Assembly: GCA_020057295.1 (NCBI GenBank)
Contig: JAGVGF010000006.1
Coordinates: 1 to 64,000 of the forward strand
Length of the DNA stretch: 64,000 bases
Direction: 5' to 3'
Source of the DNA: an archaeon
Lineage (GTDB): Archaea; Nanobdellota; Nanobdellia; Woesearchaeales; UBA9642
In this document: piece by piece, positions 1 through 8,284 of the stretch
Numbering within the stretch: position 1 is the first letter of the stretch
Layout: every line of letters starts with the position of its first letter
The notes under the pieces: generated by a model
Told to the model about the DNA's origin: nothing
The model's database searches: none
What the model saw: only the letters and a program-made list of their open reading frames with translations
Program-made: the position numbers and the translations under genes

Positions 1-1482
1 CAACTGATCACTATAAGAAGAACCAGACTGAATCTGCAACAACTGACCACGAACATCCTCAACCTGAGAATTAACAGAATTCAACTTCTGCAACATCAAC
101 TGATCCTTAGACTCTACAGACTCACCCAATTGATCTATCTTCGAACTATATTCAGAAATTCTGCTACTAGAAACTTCCGCTAACGATTTAATTCTAGAAT
201 CCAACTCAGAAAACTTAGAAGAATCCATAGTTATATTAGTAACACTAACAGTTGATGGAGTTATATTTGATGGAATAGTAATTGATGAATCAACATTTGA
301 TGAAGCACCACTAGCAGGATTAGTCACATCTTGTAGGGGAATATTAGTTGTCTTAACAGAACGTTCTAAATTATCAGATGATTTTTCGACATTCGATTGT
401 TCTCCAAAAGTAAATAATACATTATCATTAGAATTATTATTTAATGATAAAACAGGTTTATTTTCTGATTCAGACATTTTAGATATTTTTTTAGAACTGG
501 ATTTAGGTTTAATTTTTGATTGTTCTTTAATTTGTGTATATAATTGGTGTATATCATAGTATACTATTTTCTTTTTTGAAGAATCCATAGAATTATAAGA
601 TTTCAATGCTTCAGCATACTTGCCTCTGGAGGCATCTACGTCAGTATTTAAAAGATTATAAGATTCATTTATTAACTGATACACCTTAGACATCAAAGGA
701 TCTTTATCTTCCTCTGATGTTTCAAAAAGTTTGGCTTGCTCAGCAGTATTAATCAAACTATGTTTTTCATCTACATTTTGAATAGATGATTTTGTCTGCA
801 TGGATGTTTTTATCGATTGTGAAACATTATTCTCGCCTTTAAGTTTTGATAATTGAGTATCTATGGAACCGTAATTTTTTGGATCAAATATATCTTCAGA
901 AGATTCAACAGCATCAACACCAGAAACTTCATCATCAGATATCTGAGAATTTGTTTCAGTATTTATCTTACGCGGCATTGAAGCGTATGCTCTACGAATA
1001 TTTTCTGGAACTTCAACATTAGAAGTTACTGATTGTTCTTTCTTATCAGACAAATCTTCTGAAGATTCTATAATTTGAGTTCTGTCTATGTTAAATAATT
1101 TTTCTATGACGTTCTTTTTTTCTTCATCAATTTCTTCAGCTATTAATGATTGAATTATTAATTCTAATTGTTTAAGATAATTCTTAATTTCATCTTGTGT
1201 CATTTCTCTATCTACAAGATATTCTTGTTCTGATAATCTGCTCAAATAAGTGTCTATACCTTCCTTAACAACAGTTTTTATGTATATTTTTTTTAATTCT
1301 TCAGATAATTCTTCGTAAGCAAATTCGTAATCTATCTTAAGATATTCTGAGAAGAAACCTTTAACAAGCATGTAAACTTCTGATTCTTCGATAAAATTTT
1401 TATTTAAAGAATCTTCTATCTTATTAACATACTTTTTCTTGAGAAGAGCCTTACGTTGACTCTCTGGCACCCCTTTTTCCAT
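1..1482 (-). CDS. Acidic coiled-coil/helical protein, C-terminus beyond window
   Basis: Open frame of 494 codons from an ATG at 1482 to the left edge, so it is 3'-truncated and missing from the ORF track. The start reads MEKGVPESQRKALLKKKY. A TATA-like CTTTAAATA lies about 28 bp upstream, fitting a leaderless transcript. The protein is Glu/Lys/Ser-rich and predicted helical, with a Ser/Thr/Asn-rich disordered middle and a heptad-like stretch near the edge. A helical segment (AEALKSYNSM...KKKIVYYDIHQLYTQIK) resembles the N-terminal module of the 607-aa pilus-locus protein at 41350. I recognise no enzymatic motif. A cytoskeletal or scaffold role is only a guess. Divergent from the MoxR operon. 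Confidence 0.75.
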   Translation of the reverse strand, partial: MEKGVPESQRKALLKKKYVNKIEDSLNKNFIEESEVYMLVKGFFSEYLKIDYEFAYEELSEELKKIYIKTVVKEGIDTYLSRLSEQEYLVDREMTQDEIKNYLKQLELIIQSLIAEEIDEEKKNVIEKLFNIDRTQIIESSEDLSDKKEQSVTSNVEVPENIRRAYASMPRKINTETNSQISDDEVSGVDAVESSEDIFDPKNYGSIDTQLSKLKGENNVSQSIKTSMQTKSSIQNVDEKHSLINTAEQAKLFETSEEDKDPLMSKVYQLINESYNLLNTDVDASRGKYAEALKSYNSMDSSKKKIVYYDIHQLYTQIKEQSKIKPKSSSKKISKMSESENKPVLSLNNNSNDNVLFTFGEQSNVEKSSDNLERSVKTTNIPLQDVTNPASGASSNVDSSITIPSNITPSTVSVTNITMDSSKFSELDSRIKSLAEVSSSRISEYSSKIDQLGESVESKDQLMLQKLNSVNSQVEDVRGQLLQIQSGSSYSDQL

Positions 1483-1642
1483 ACTGTGTCTATTCAAATC
1501 AAGAGATATTTAAAGGTTTTTATTTTTAAGCGTATTGCTAAGCTTATAAAAACAAAATATATTTAAATACGAGAATAAAGGATATGTTATTCATAATTTT
1601 AAGTTATCAAAGTAATACAGTCAACGCATAAAAGGGGTGTAT

Positions 1643-2665
1643 ATGGTTAAGTCTACTAAGGGTTCTGATTATAAGAATCCTAGAAAGAATGAGATGGATA
1701 TTCTTGTTAAGGAATATCAGCAACAATTCATTAACATTAGAAGAGAAGTTGGGAAGATTGTTGTTGGACAAGACTTAATTATTAATTCTCTCATCGAAGC
1801 ATTATTATGTAATGGACACGTTCTTGTTGAAGGTGTTCCAGGTATTGCTAAAACTTTAACAGTAAGAACTTTATCTATTGTTACAGGAGGTCAATTTTCT
1901 AGAATACAATTTACTCCAGATCTTCTACCTACAGATATAATTGGTATAACAACTTACGAAGAAGGCAGAGGATTTTATTCTGTTAAGGGTCCAATATTTG
2001 CAAACTTCTTATTAGCAGATGAGATTAATAGGGCTCCGCCTAAAGTACAGTCAGCACTTTTAGAAGCAATGCAGGAGCGTCAAGTAACTATTGGTAAAGA
2101 ATCATTTGCATTACCAATACCTTTCTTTGTAATGGCTACGCAGAACCCTATTGAAAGTCTTGGTACATATAAACTTCCAGAAGCACAAATTGACCGTTTC
2201 ATTTACAAATTACAGATGAAATATCCTAATATTGATGATGAGTTAAAAGTATTACACCAAAATAGTACATTAACAAATATGGATCAGTTTGACATTCAAC
2301 AAGTTATGAATCCTGAAATAATACTAAAAGCACAAAGAGATGTTAAACGAGTATATATGGATAAGAAAGTCGAGAGATATATTGTAAGTATTGTTGATGC
2401 TACAAGAAATCCTGAAAAATATGGTATACAAACTGGCAAATATATAGAGTATGGTACATCTCCTAGATCTAGTATCGCACTATTTATTACTTCTAAAGCT
2501 CATGCATTAGTTAAAGGTAAACCTTATGTTACACCAATGGATGTTAAAGAAGTTGCACACAATGTCATGAGGCATAGAATTATACTTAACTATGAAGGAC
2601 AAGCAGAAGAAATATCAGCAGATACAATAATTGAAGAGATATTAAAGAAGGTTCCAATAGTATAA
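1643..2665 (+). CDS. MoxR-family AAA+ ATPase
   Basis: MoxR-type AAA+ ATPase, normally a chaperone that remodels von Willebrand (VWA) proteins encoded beside it. Visible motifs: Walker A GVPGIAKT (about residue 64), Walker B LLADE (about 123), sensor-1 region MATQNP (about 164) and the C-terminal lid helices. About 340 aa is normal for the family. I chose the ATG at 1643 because GGGGTG lies just before it; the GTG at 1637 in the ORF track sits inside that ribosome-binding site. A TATA box (ATTTAAATAC, around 1560) implies a short leader. First gene of a MoxR-DUF58-VWA set. Confidence 0.93.
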   Translation: MVKSTKGSDYKNPRKNEMDILVKEYQQQFINIRREVGKIVVGQDLIINSLIEALLCNGHVLVEGVPGIAKTLTVRTLSIVTGGQFSRIQFTPDLLPTDIIGITTYEEGRGFYSVKGPIFANFLLADEINRAPPKVQSALLEAMQERQVTIGKESFALPIPFFVMATQNPIESLGTYKLPEAQIDRFIYKLQMKYPNIDDELKVLHQNSTLTNMDQFDIQQVMNPEIILKAQRDVKRVYMDKKVERYIVSIVDATRNPEKYGIQTGKYIEYGTSPRSSIALFITSKAHALVKGKPYVTPMDVKEVAHNVMRHRIILNYEGQAEEISADTIIEEILKKVPIV

Positions 2666-2736
2666 ATATAATATTTTATAATACGATAAATAAGTTGAAA
2701 CGATTTTAATGAAAAAAACTATATTCATGTTCTAAA

Positions 2737-3636
2737 ATGGCTATTAAAAGTTTTGAGGCAGACCTCGTACCAAGAATTAGAAAATTAGAAGTTTACGCTA
2801 AGCAGTCAGTACTTAACGAATTAATAGAGGGTAATTGGACCGCATCATTCAAGGGTCACGGTATGGAGTTTTCTGGATATAGAGCGTACACTTATAACGA
2901 TGATGCGAGTATAATTGATTGGAAGGCTTCGCTTAGAAGTAAATCATTGCTTGTTAAAGAGTATGAAGTTGAAAAAAGTGTAAGCATATATTTTATGCTC
3001 GACGTCAGTAATAGTATGTTATTTACTAGTACTAAGAAGTTGAAAGCAGAGTATGCAGCTGAAGTTGTATCGTCATTAGCATTTACAATGTTAAGAACTG
3101 GCGATGCCGTAGGCTTAAGTATGTTTAATGATAAATTAGTAACTAAACTTCCACTTAATCTTGGCCGTAAAATGCATCACATGATGGTTAAGGATTTATC
3201 TAATGTTGATAATTATGGAGGTAATTTTAATTTTAATAATTCAATGAAATTATTATTTACAGCTGTAAAGAGTAAAGCCGTACTAGTTATAGTTTCAGAC
3301 TTCATAGGATTAAGTGATGATTGGTATAAAATGTTGAGACTTGCATCACAACGTTACGAAGTTATTGGTATAATGATTCGCGATCCTAGAGATAGAGAAC
3401 TTCCTAATGAAAGCGGACAGTATTATCTTGAAGATCCTTATAGCGGAGAAAAATTGTTAATTGATGTAAAAAAATATGCGGCAGCGTATAAAAAATATGT
3501 AGAAAATGAAGAAGCATCCATAGAGAAACATTTCAGAGCCACAAGAAGCGATTTACTAAGATTAAGTACAGATAAAGATTTTTATTATCCTGTAGTAAGA
3601 TTTTTTAAGAAGCGTGCTGTAACACATAAAAGTTAG
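2737..3636 (+). CDS. DUF58 / VWA-like protein
   Basis: DUF58 protein, the usual middle partner of MoxR in Bat-like clusters. The conserved DUF58 core (AYTYNDDASIIDWKASLR, about residues 50-67) precedes a VWA-like fold whose metal-binding motif is DVSNS (about 89-93). No signal peptide, so it is probably cytoplasmic or membrane-associated. The next gene begins 7 nt after its stop, indicating co-transcription. Family knowledge points to envelope stress or maturation of a membrane complex; the substrate is unknown. Confidence 0.9.
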   Translation: MAIKSFEADLVPRIRKLEVYAKQSVLNELIEGNWTASFKGHGMEFSGYRAYTYNDDASIIDWKASLRSKSLLVKEYEVEKSVSIYFMLDVSNSMLFTSTKKLKAEYAAEVVSSLAFTMLRTGDAVGLSMFNDKLVTKLPLNLGRKMHHMMVKDLSNVDNYGGNFNFNNSMKLLFTAVKSKAVLVIVSDFIGLSDDWYKMLRLASQRYEVIGIMIRDPRDRELPNESGQYYLEDPYSGEKLLIDVKKYAAAYKKYVENEEASIEKHFRATRSDLLRLSTDKDFYYPVVRFFKKRAVTHKS

Positions 3637-3643
3637 GTGAATA

Positions 3644-4603
3644 ATGGTATATTTCAGTTTTATACATCCGGAATATTTATGGTATTTACTTAGTGTTCCA
3701 TTACTAATTGTTACACATTTTGCATTACTTAGATATATCAAACATAAAGCGTTAAGATTTGCAAACTTTGTAGCAATGAAGCGTGTTAGTGAAGGTAAAA
3801 TTATTGTACGTAACAGCACAATACTTGCATTAAGAGTATTGACTGTATTTTTACTTATAATGGCCATTGCAGGTACAACATATTGGTATAAAGGTTTAAG
3901 TTCTGAAAGTGATTTAGTTATCGCTATTGATACCAGTTCTTCGATGACTGCTAAAGATTTTAGTCCTAGTAGACTTGATGCTGCTAAAGATTTTAGTAAG
4001 AAGGCTGTTCAAGAGTTTAAGGGAGAATCTAATATAGGAATTGTAACTTTTTCAGGTGTTGCAGTCATAGAACAATTGCCCAGTAAGGACAAGAGTAAAG
4101 TATTGAACACTATTGACTTAGTAGATTATTCACAAGTAGGTGGTACAGATATACCAGGGGCAATAATTACTGCTACAAATTTACTAATCCCCGCAGAAAA
4201 AGGAAAAAATATTATATTAATAACAGATGGAAGTAATACTGTTGGCGGGACAGTAAGAGATCCAATAACAGCAGGTGTTAAATATGCTAAAGATAACGGA
4301 GTAATAATATATACTATAGGTATAGGATCAGATATAGGACCTTTAGGATACCTCCCAGAATATTACAATATTAGTGCAGTATATGATGAAAATACGTTAT
4401 TAAGAATTGCTAATGAAACTAGTGGCAAATATTATTATGCAGGTACAAATGCAGAATTAGATAAACAAATACAAGAATTAATGAGTAATACTGAGGAAGC
4501 ATATTTGCATATAGATTTAACGTTAGGATTGCTAATTATATCGCTTTTACTAATATTCATAGAATGGGGATTAATAAACACAAGATTTAGATCAATACCA
4601 TAG
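3644..4603 (+). CDS. BatA-like membrane VWA protein
   Basis: Membrane-anchored VWA protein of the BatA/Aerotolerance type. Two N-terminal hydrophobic segments (about 10-30 and 58-80) are followed by a VWA domain with an intact metal site DTSSS (96-100) and a C-terminal membrane helix (about 292-312). The start has an AGGTGA site 5 nt upstream. It completes the MoxR-DUF58-VWA set; no BatB or TPR partner follows, so the system is minimal. In this family MoxR is thought to act on the metal-bound VWA proteins. Confidence 0.9.
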   Translation: MVYFSFIHPEYLWYLLSVPLLIVTHFALLRYIKHKALRFANFVAMKRVSEGKIIVRNSTILALRVLTVFLLIMAIAGTTYWYKGLSSESDLVIAIDTSSSMTAKDFSPSRLDAAKDFSKKAVQEFKGESNIGIVTFSGVAVIEQLPSKDKSKVLNTIDLVDYSQVGGTDIPGAIITATNLLIPAEKGKNIILITDGSNTVGGTVRDPITAGVKYAKDNGVIIYTIGIGSDIGPLGYLPEYYNISAVYDENTLLRIANETSGKYYYAGTNAELDKQIQELMSNTEEAYLHIDLTLGLLIISLLLIFIEWGLINTRFRSIP

Positions 4604-4705
4604 AAGTACTACTCTACAGTTACGAAAATAGTAATCTTTATAAACCCTACATTATTTCTAAGTACAGAATATCTAATATCTATATAGATTAATCAATATA
4701 ATAAA

Positions 4706-5671
4706 ATGCAAACACATATTCAAACAAATCCTGGCAATAGCTATATTCCTATAAATCCCTGGCTAGATGCAAAACCAATAGATTACATTGTTAAAGGAAA
4801 TTTTAGAGTAAGAAATTATGGTGAAACACACTTTTTTCCAAAACAAAGCCTTAGAGAAGGCTTAAAAGAAGTAATAATATTCAAAGAAAATAATAAAAAA
4901 TACGAAATACCAAACGGAAGTGTATGGGTATATGACAGAAGCAGGGGATATATTCCAGAAATACTTCGTGAAGATGTCGGTTGTGGAATAACAGGATACA
5001 TTATAGAACAATTAAACTATTCTCCAAAAGATGTTAGAGAAATACTTAAATCTATAAGAGATACAGGCATAAGAATTGGCAGAGGCAATCATTTTATAGA
5101 TTTTTGCACAGCACATCCAAAAGCTACAGATAGTAATATGCTATTTCTACATTCAGATTTTCATTTTGATCACAAACATCCCATATCCTTTGAGGGCGCT
5201 AAAGCAATGGAACAAGAATCTAAAGATCGAAGACGTGAAAGTATAGAAAAAATAATTAAGGGATTAGATATAAAAGGAGAATTTTATAATGATTGGACAC
5301 ACAATACTGTAGAAGTTGGTGAAGAACAAACTATATATCGTAAAGGCGCAATAAATATTCAGTCAAGTAATGGAGAAGGAATATTAGCACTTAATCCTTT
5401 TGAAGGCTTTTTCTTTTATGCAAGTAAATGGGGAAATTATCATGGATCCATGCAGCACGGTACTGGAAAAAAAGCTGCAAAAAAATTTGATAAATCAAAA
5501 CTAGAAATTATAAGAACCGGTAATGTAGAGGGATTGGTTATTGATAGAACAAATATGCCTGAAGACGTACATAAATATTATAACGAATTCAATGCATTTT
5601 ACGAAACATTCTGTAAAGAACAATTAAGCATAGGATATTCTAGACCAAAATTAGTAGTATATACTGGTTAA
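4706..5671 (+). CDS. RtcB-like RNA ligase, short divergent form
   Basis: Resembles RtcB, the GTP-dependent 3'-phosphate RNA ligase. RtcB motifs appear in order: DVGCG (90-94), GRGNHF (125-130), a His-rich LHSDFHFDH (148-156) where RtcB usually has HSGSRG, WTHNTVEVGEE (about 197-207), and QHGTGK (250-255) at the position of the guanylylated His of HGAGR. At 321 aa it is well below the roughly 480 aa of classical archaeal RtcB, and no splicing neighbour is present. It could be a repair ligase or a different nucleotidyl-transfer enzyme. A TATA element about 26 bp upstream implies a leaderless mRNA. Its stop codon overlaps that of the convergent gene. Confidence 0.8.
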   Translation: MQTHIQTNPGNSYIPINPWLDAKPIDYIVKGNFRVRNYGETHFFPKQSLREGLKEVIIFKENNKKYEIPNGSVWVYDRSRGYIPEILREDVGCGITGYIIEQLNYSPKDVREILKSIRDTGIRIGRGNHFIDFCTAHPKATDSNMLFLHSDFHFDHKHPISFEGAKAMEQESKDRRRESIEKIIKGLDIKGEFYNDWTHNTVEVGEEQTIYRKGAINIQSSNGEGILALNPFEGFFFYASKWGNYHGSMQHGTGKKAAKKFDKSKLEIIRTGNVEGLVIDRTNMPEDVHKYYNEFNAFYETFCKEQLSIGYSRPKLVVYTG

Positions 5672-6567
5672 GCAGCTATTTTAGAAAATTTTCTCTTAAA
5701 TTCTTCAAATCCTTCGGCGGATTCCAAAGGAATAATATGAATATTTGTTTCTTTAGATTCATCAGATAATAACAAATTATAATGATCAAAATTTAAAGTA
5801 TCGTCGCTATGTAATGCATACATTATATTTGAACGATTTCTATGAGTCAAACCACAATCCAATGTATTCATAGCTGTCAAATATTGAAGATAAATCAGTT
5901 CTTTTTTGGGTATTCCAAAATGATAAATTAATTCACCTTTATCACCTGCTTTTTTTTCTCTAAGAGGCAAAATCTTTATTTCAGCAACAATTCTGTTTAC
6001 TAAAGCATTTGCTTTGCGAGTTATACTATCACTTAATTCCACAAGTGACGCGGAATTTTTAAGAAATATATCCAAAATTTGGTAAGCTTCTAATATTTTT
6101 ATAGTAAATTTTTCTACATCATCTGTTGTCCAATCAGAATGCTTTTCAGTAATATATGAGCACTCTGACAATTTATTTTTTAATTCTGATAACACGCCTA
6201 ACAAGGTTTTTTGTAAATTCACAGCATTTTGTGTAACATCATCCAATTCTAATTTTTCATCCTTAGACAATTTATTTATTTCTTTGGAGTCGAACAATCG
6301 ATGCTGATCATATATTTTACCAAAATACATTTTTATTTTCTGAAAGGAAACACCTAATTCTACAATCTTATGTTCATCCTTATTTAATGATTTATCAGAA
6401 ATATTTTTAGCATTAATTTTCTGTTCAAATAACACAGCGTACCTACTAACTAAGGAATCTATTTCGCTAACAAGTTTTTGAATTTCTTCAAAGTTTTGAA
6501 TCAATTCTTCTGTGCCTAAGAATTTATCCTTCATAAATTGCTGTCGCATATATCTAAAAATGTGCAT
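5668..6567 (-). CDS. Hypothetical helical protein
   Basis: 299-aa protein that I do not recognise. The first 200 residues are predicted helical and charged, with several coiled-coil stretches. The C-terminal third is more mixed (YHFGIPKKELIYLQYLTAMN...LTHRNRSNIMYALHSDD) and could be a small globular domain. No membrane segment or signal peptide. The start at 6567 is supported by a TTTTTAAATT box centred 26 bp upstream, as in other leaderless genes here. It overlaps the RtcB-like gene tail to tail by 4 bp. Confidence 0.8.
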   Translation of the reverse strand: MHIFRYMRQQFMKDKFLGTEELIQNFEEIQKLVSEIDSLVSRYAVLFEQKINAKNISDKSLNKDEHKIVELGVSFQKIKMYFGKIYDQHRLFDSKEINKLSKDEKLELDDVTQNAVNLQKTLLGVLSELKNKLSECSYITEKHSDWTTDDVEKFTIKILEAYQILDIFLKNSASLVELSDSITRKANALVNRIVAEIKILPLREKKAGDKGELIYHFGIPKKELIYLQYLTAMNTLDCGLTHRNRSNIMYALHSDDTLNFDHYNLLLSDESKETNIHIIPLESAEGFEEFKRKFSKIAA

Positions 6568-6599
6568 GTATGCAAATTAATTCTAGAATTTAAAAATGT

Positions 6600-7028
6600 T
6601 TACGTTGCAAACAGATAATCTCTAATATAACTTAATGTTACACCCACTATACTACAAAGAACTATACCCCAAATAATATCTACTAATAATATCGTTAACG
6701 ACCAATCTTTTAACATAGAATAATTGGTTAATTCATAAAAACCATACAATAATAGTCCAAATAGTGCACTATATGCTATTCTCGGGCCCAAATCTTCACC
6801 AACAGGTATTCTAGGCAATATTAATAATACAAATCCTAAAGATATAAGAATATATGTTAATCCTGCAGCAAATATATTTGGCTTAAATGCATCATTGCTC
6901 ATTCTACCTAAAGTTGATAATTCTGTCTTATAGAAACCGTTCAATATCACACCTAACACAAGCATATCTAGTGCAATAATTATTATTAAACCAGCAATGA
7001 ATAGTTTAATATCGCCTGACTGAGACAT
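6600..7028 (-). CDS. DUF2177-family membrane protein
   Basis: 142-aa protein with four hydrophobic segments. It carries the DUF2177 pattern: a YGFYELTNYSML motif followed by DW and a VDIIWG motif in the last helix. Family function is unknown; members are small integral membrane proteins. A TATA-like TTTATATAC about 26 bp before the ATG fits a leaderless transcript. It lies between two other short minus-strand genes, but each seems to have its own promoter. Confidence 0.75.
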   Translation of the reverse strand: MSQSGDIKLFIAGLIIIIALDMLVLGVILNGFYKTELSTLGRMSNDAFKPNIFAAGLTYILISLGFVLLILPRIPVGEDLGPRIAYSALFGLLLYGFYELTNYSMLKDWSLTILLVDIIWGIVLCSIVGVTLSYIRDYLFAT

Positions 7029-7085
7029 GATACAAATTAAGTAGGGGAGTATATAAATTTAATGTGAAAATACCTTTACACACAA

Positions 7086-7301
7086 TCATGTTCTTTCTAC
7101 AATATCATCAAGATTTTCTCCTGTAGCCAATACAATCAACGCAACAAATAGAAACAACAAGCCTATAAAATCAGTGATATCTGGAGTGTTCCACGTTCCT
7201 ATAATCGCTCCTGTAATAGTATTATTCTGTCCTATAAAAAAAAACATGCCTAGAGAGAAGAATATCACACTAAGAGCCCTAAAAATGTTTCTCCTACCCA
7301 T
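7086..7301 (-). CDS. Small two-helix membrane protein
   Basis: 71-aa protein with two predicted membrane helices (about residues 8-24 and 43-60), a basic N-terminus (MGRRNIFR) and an acidic C-terminal tail (GENLDDIVERT). I recognise no family. An ATATTTATAA element about 27 bp upstream of the ATG supports real leaderless expression. It lies between tRNA-Thr and the DUF2177 gene. Confidence 0.6.
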   Translation of the reverse strand: MGRRNIFRALSVIFFSLGMFFFIGQNNTITGAIIGTWNTPDITDFIGLLFLFVALIVLATGENLDDIVERT

Positions 7302-7364
7302 ATATTCATTTCAGTAATTTACACATTATAAATATTTCTTTTTAATTTAGAAAAAAAGATTATA

Positions 7365-7437
7365 AGCCCCCGGCGAGAGTTGCACTCGCGACCTTTAGAT
7401 TACAAGTCTAACGCAATAGCTACTATGCTACGGGGGC
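7365..7437 (-). tRNA. tRNA-Thr (anticodon UGU)
   Basis: Cloverleaf on the minus strand: acceptor GCCCCCG/CGGGGGC with U73, anticodon stem UUAGA/UCUAA, loop CUUGUAA (anticodon UGU), T stem GCGAG/CUCGC. No intron and no encoded CCA. The elbow is unusual: the T loop reads UGCAACU (G at position 55) and the D loop AGUAGCUA lacks the G18-G19 pair. U73 fits archaeal tRNA-Thr identity. Its TATA box is at 7466-7474. Confidence 0.93.
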
Positions 7438-7465
7438 ATAGTATAGTTCATAGAACCCACAAATG

Positions 7466-7493
7466 TTTTATAAATGTTACGCACGGCGTAACA
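7466..7493 (-). promoter_or_regulatory. tRNA-Thr promoter: TATA box with 19-bp upstream palindrome
   Basis: On the minus strand the palindrome TGTTACG-N5-CGTAACA (7475-7493) runs directly into TTTATAAAA (7466-7474). The TATA centre is 33 bp before the mature tRNA end, which fits a short RNase P-trimmed leader. The same palindrome-TATA arrangement precedes the L1 operon at 53756. Confidence 0.7.
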
Positions 7494-7534
7494 GCTTCGA
7501 ATATAATGAGAAGATATTATTGTTTATTATAGCG

Positions 7535-7633
7535 TTATTCCCATTCGTAATTGCAATCTTTACACAAGTATTTGTACATGTTTGAATGTAATTCTTCTAT
7601 AACATTATCACTGTCGCATATTGGGCAGAACAT
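7535..7633 (-). CDS. Tiny zinc-ribbon protein (32 aa)
   Basis: 32-codon frame too short for the ORF track, starting MFCPICDSDNV and ending CKDCNYEWE. It has two CxxC pairs (CPIC, CKDC) about 20 residues apart, a complete one-zinc ribbon. A TATTTTTAAATA box about 26 bp before the ATG supports leaderless expression. Stand-alone zinc ribbons of this size are common in archaea but functionally obscure. Confidence 0.65.
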   Translation of the reverse strand: MFCPICDSDNVIEELHSNMYKYLCKDCNYEWE

Positions 7634-7701
7634 ATAGTAATATTGGTGTTTCGTATTTAAAAATATTTCTTTAATAAACTTTATAAATTAGTATCGATTG
7701 C

Positions 7702-7723
7702 GATATATCGTGTGAGATATATC
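7702..7723. promoter_or_regulatory. Putative PadR operator
   Basis: Two copies of the self-complementary octamer GATATATC separated by GTGTGA, about 14 bp apart. The site lies just downstream of TTATAAATT (7681-7689), so it covers the predicted transcription start of the padR-like gene. A partial third copy (AGATATAG) follows. This is the expected place for PadR autorepression. Confidence 0.55.
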
Positions 7724-7760
7724 TACATAGATATAGTATATAAAAAATATAAAGGTGTGC

Positions 7761-8264
7761 ATGCTTAAGAATCAGCTTAAATTAATAGTTTTAAAAAAAC
7801 TTGAAGACAAAAGTCTTTCAGGATATGATTTAATTAAAGAGATATATAATTCTACAGGAACATGGAAACCAAGTTTTGGTTCAATGTATCCTTTGCTTAA
7901 GGAATTACATGCAAATAAATTAGTAACTGTCAAAATAAGCAATAGAAAAAAGGTATATTCTATAACTCCTTTAGGTAGAAAAACTCTTAAGGAAACTCTT
8001 GCTGCAAGTCAGGTTGTTATCGAGACTATGGCACGAGAGTTTAAAATGATGGAAAATATATGCAACACACATGAGAAGAAAAATTTAGATGTGCTGCTTA
8101 GAAAAATTCATAGTGATAAAGCAATATTTGGGAATGTTAACGACGAAATGGATAGATTTCAAAGAATTACGATGCACCTATTAACACACGGAAAATTTGA
8201 ATCAAAAGAAACAGAGATTAAAAAAATATTAAACGATACAATAAATAAATTAAAAAAAGTTTAA
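7761..8264 (+). CDS. PadR-family transcriptional regulator
   Basis: 167-aa regulator with a PadR winged helix: an opening helix (LKLIVLKKLEDKSLSGYDLIKEI), then the hallmark SFGSMYPLLKELHANKLV and a KKVYSITPLGRKTL wing. The C-terminal half is helical and likely dimerises. I chose the ATG at 7761 because GGTG precedes it; the GTG at 7755 overlaps that site. It lies 20 bp upstream of an ABC exporter ATPase, so it probably represses the operon until a toxic ligand binds, as PadR proteins commonly do. Confidence 0.9.
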   Translation: MLKNQLKLIVLKKLEDKSLSGYDLIKEIYNSTGTWKPSFGSMYPLLKELHANKLVTVKISNRKKVYSITPLGRKTLKETLAASQVVIETMAREFKMMENICNTHEKKNLDVLLRKIHSDKAIFGNVNDEMDRFQRITMHLLTHGKFESKETEIKKILNDTINKLKKV

Positions 8265-8284
8265 GAGAATAGAGATAAAATAAA

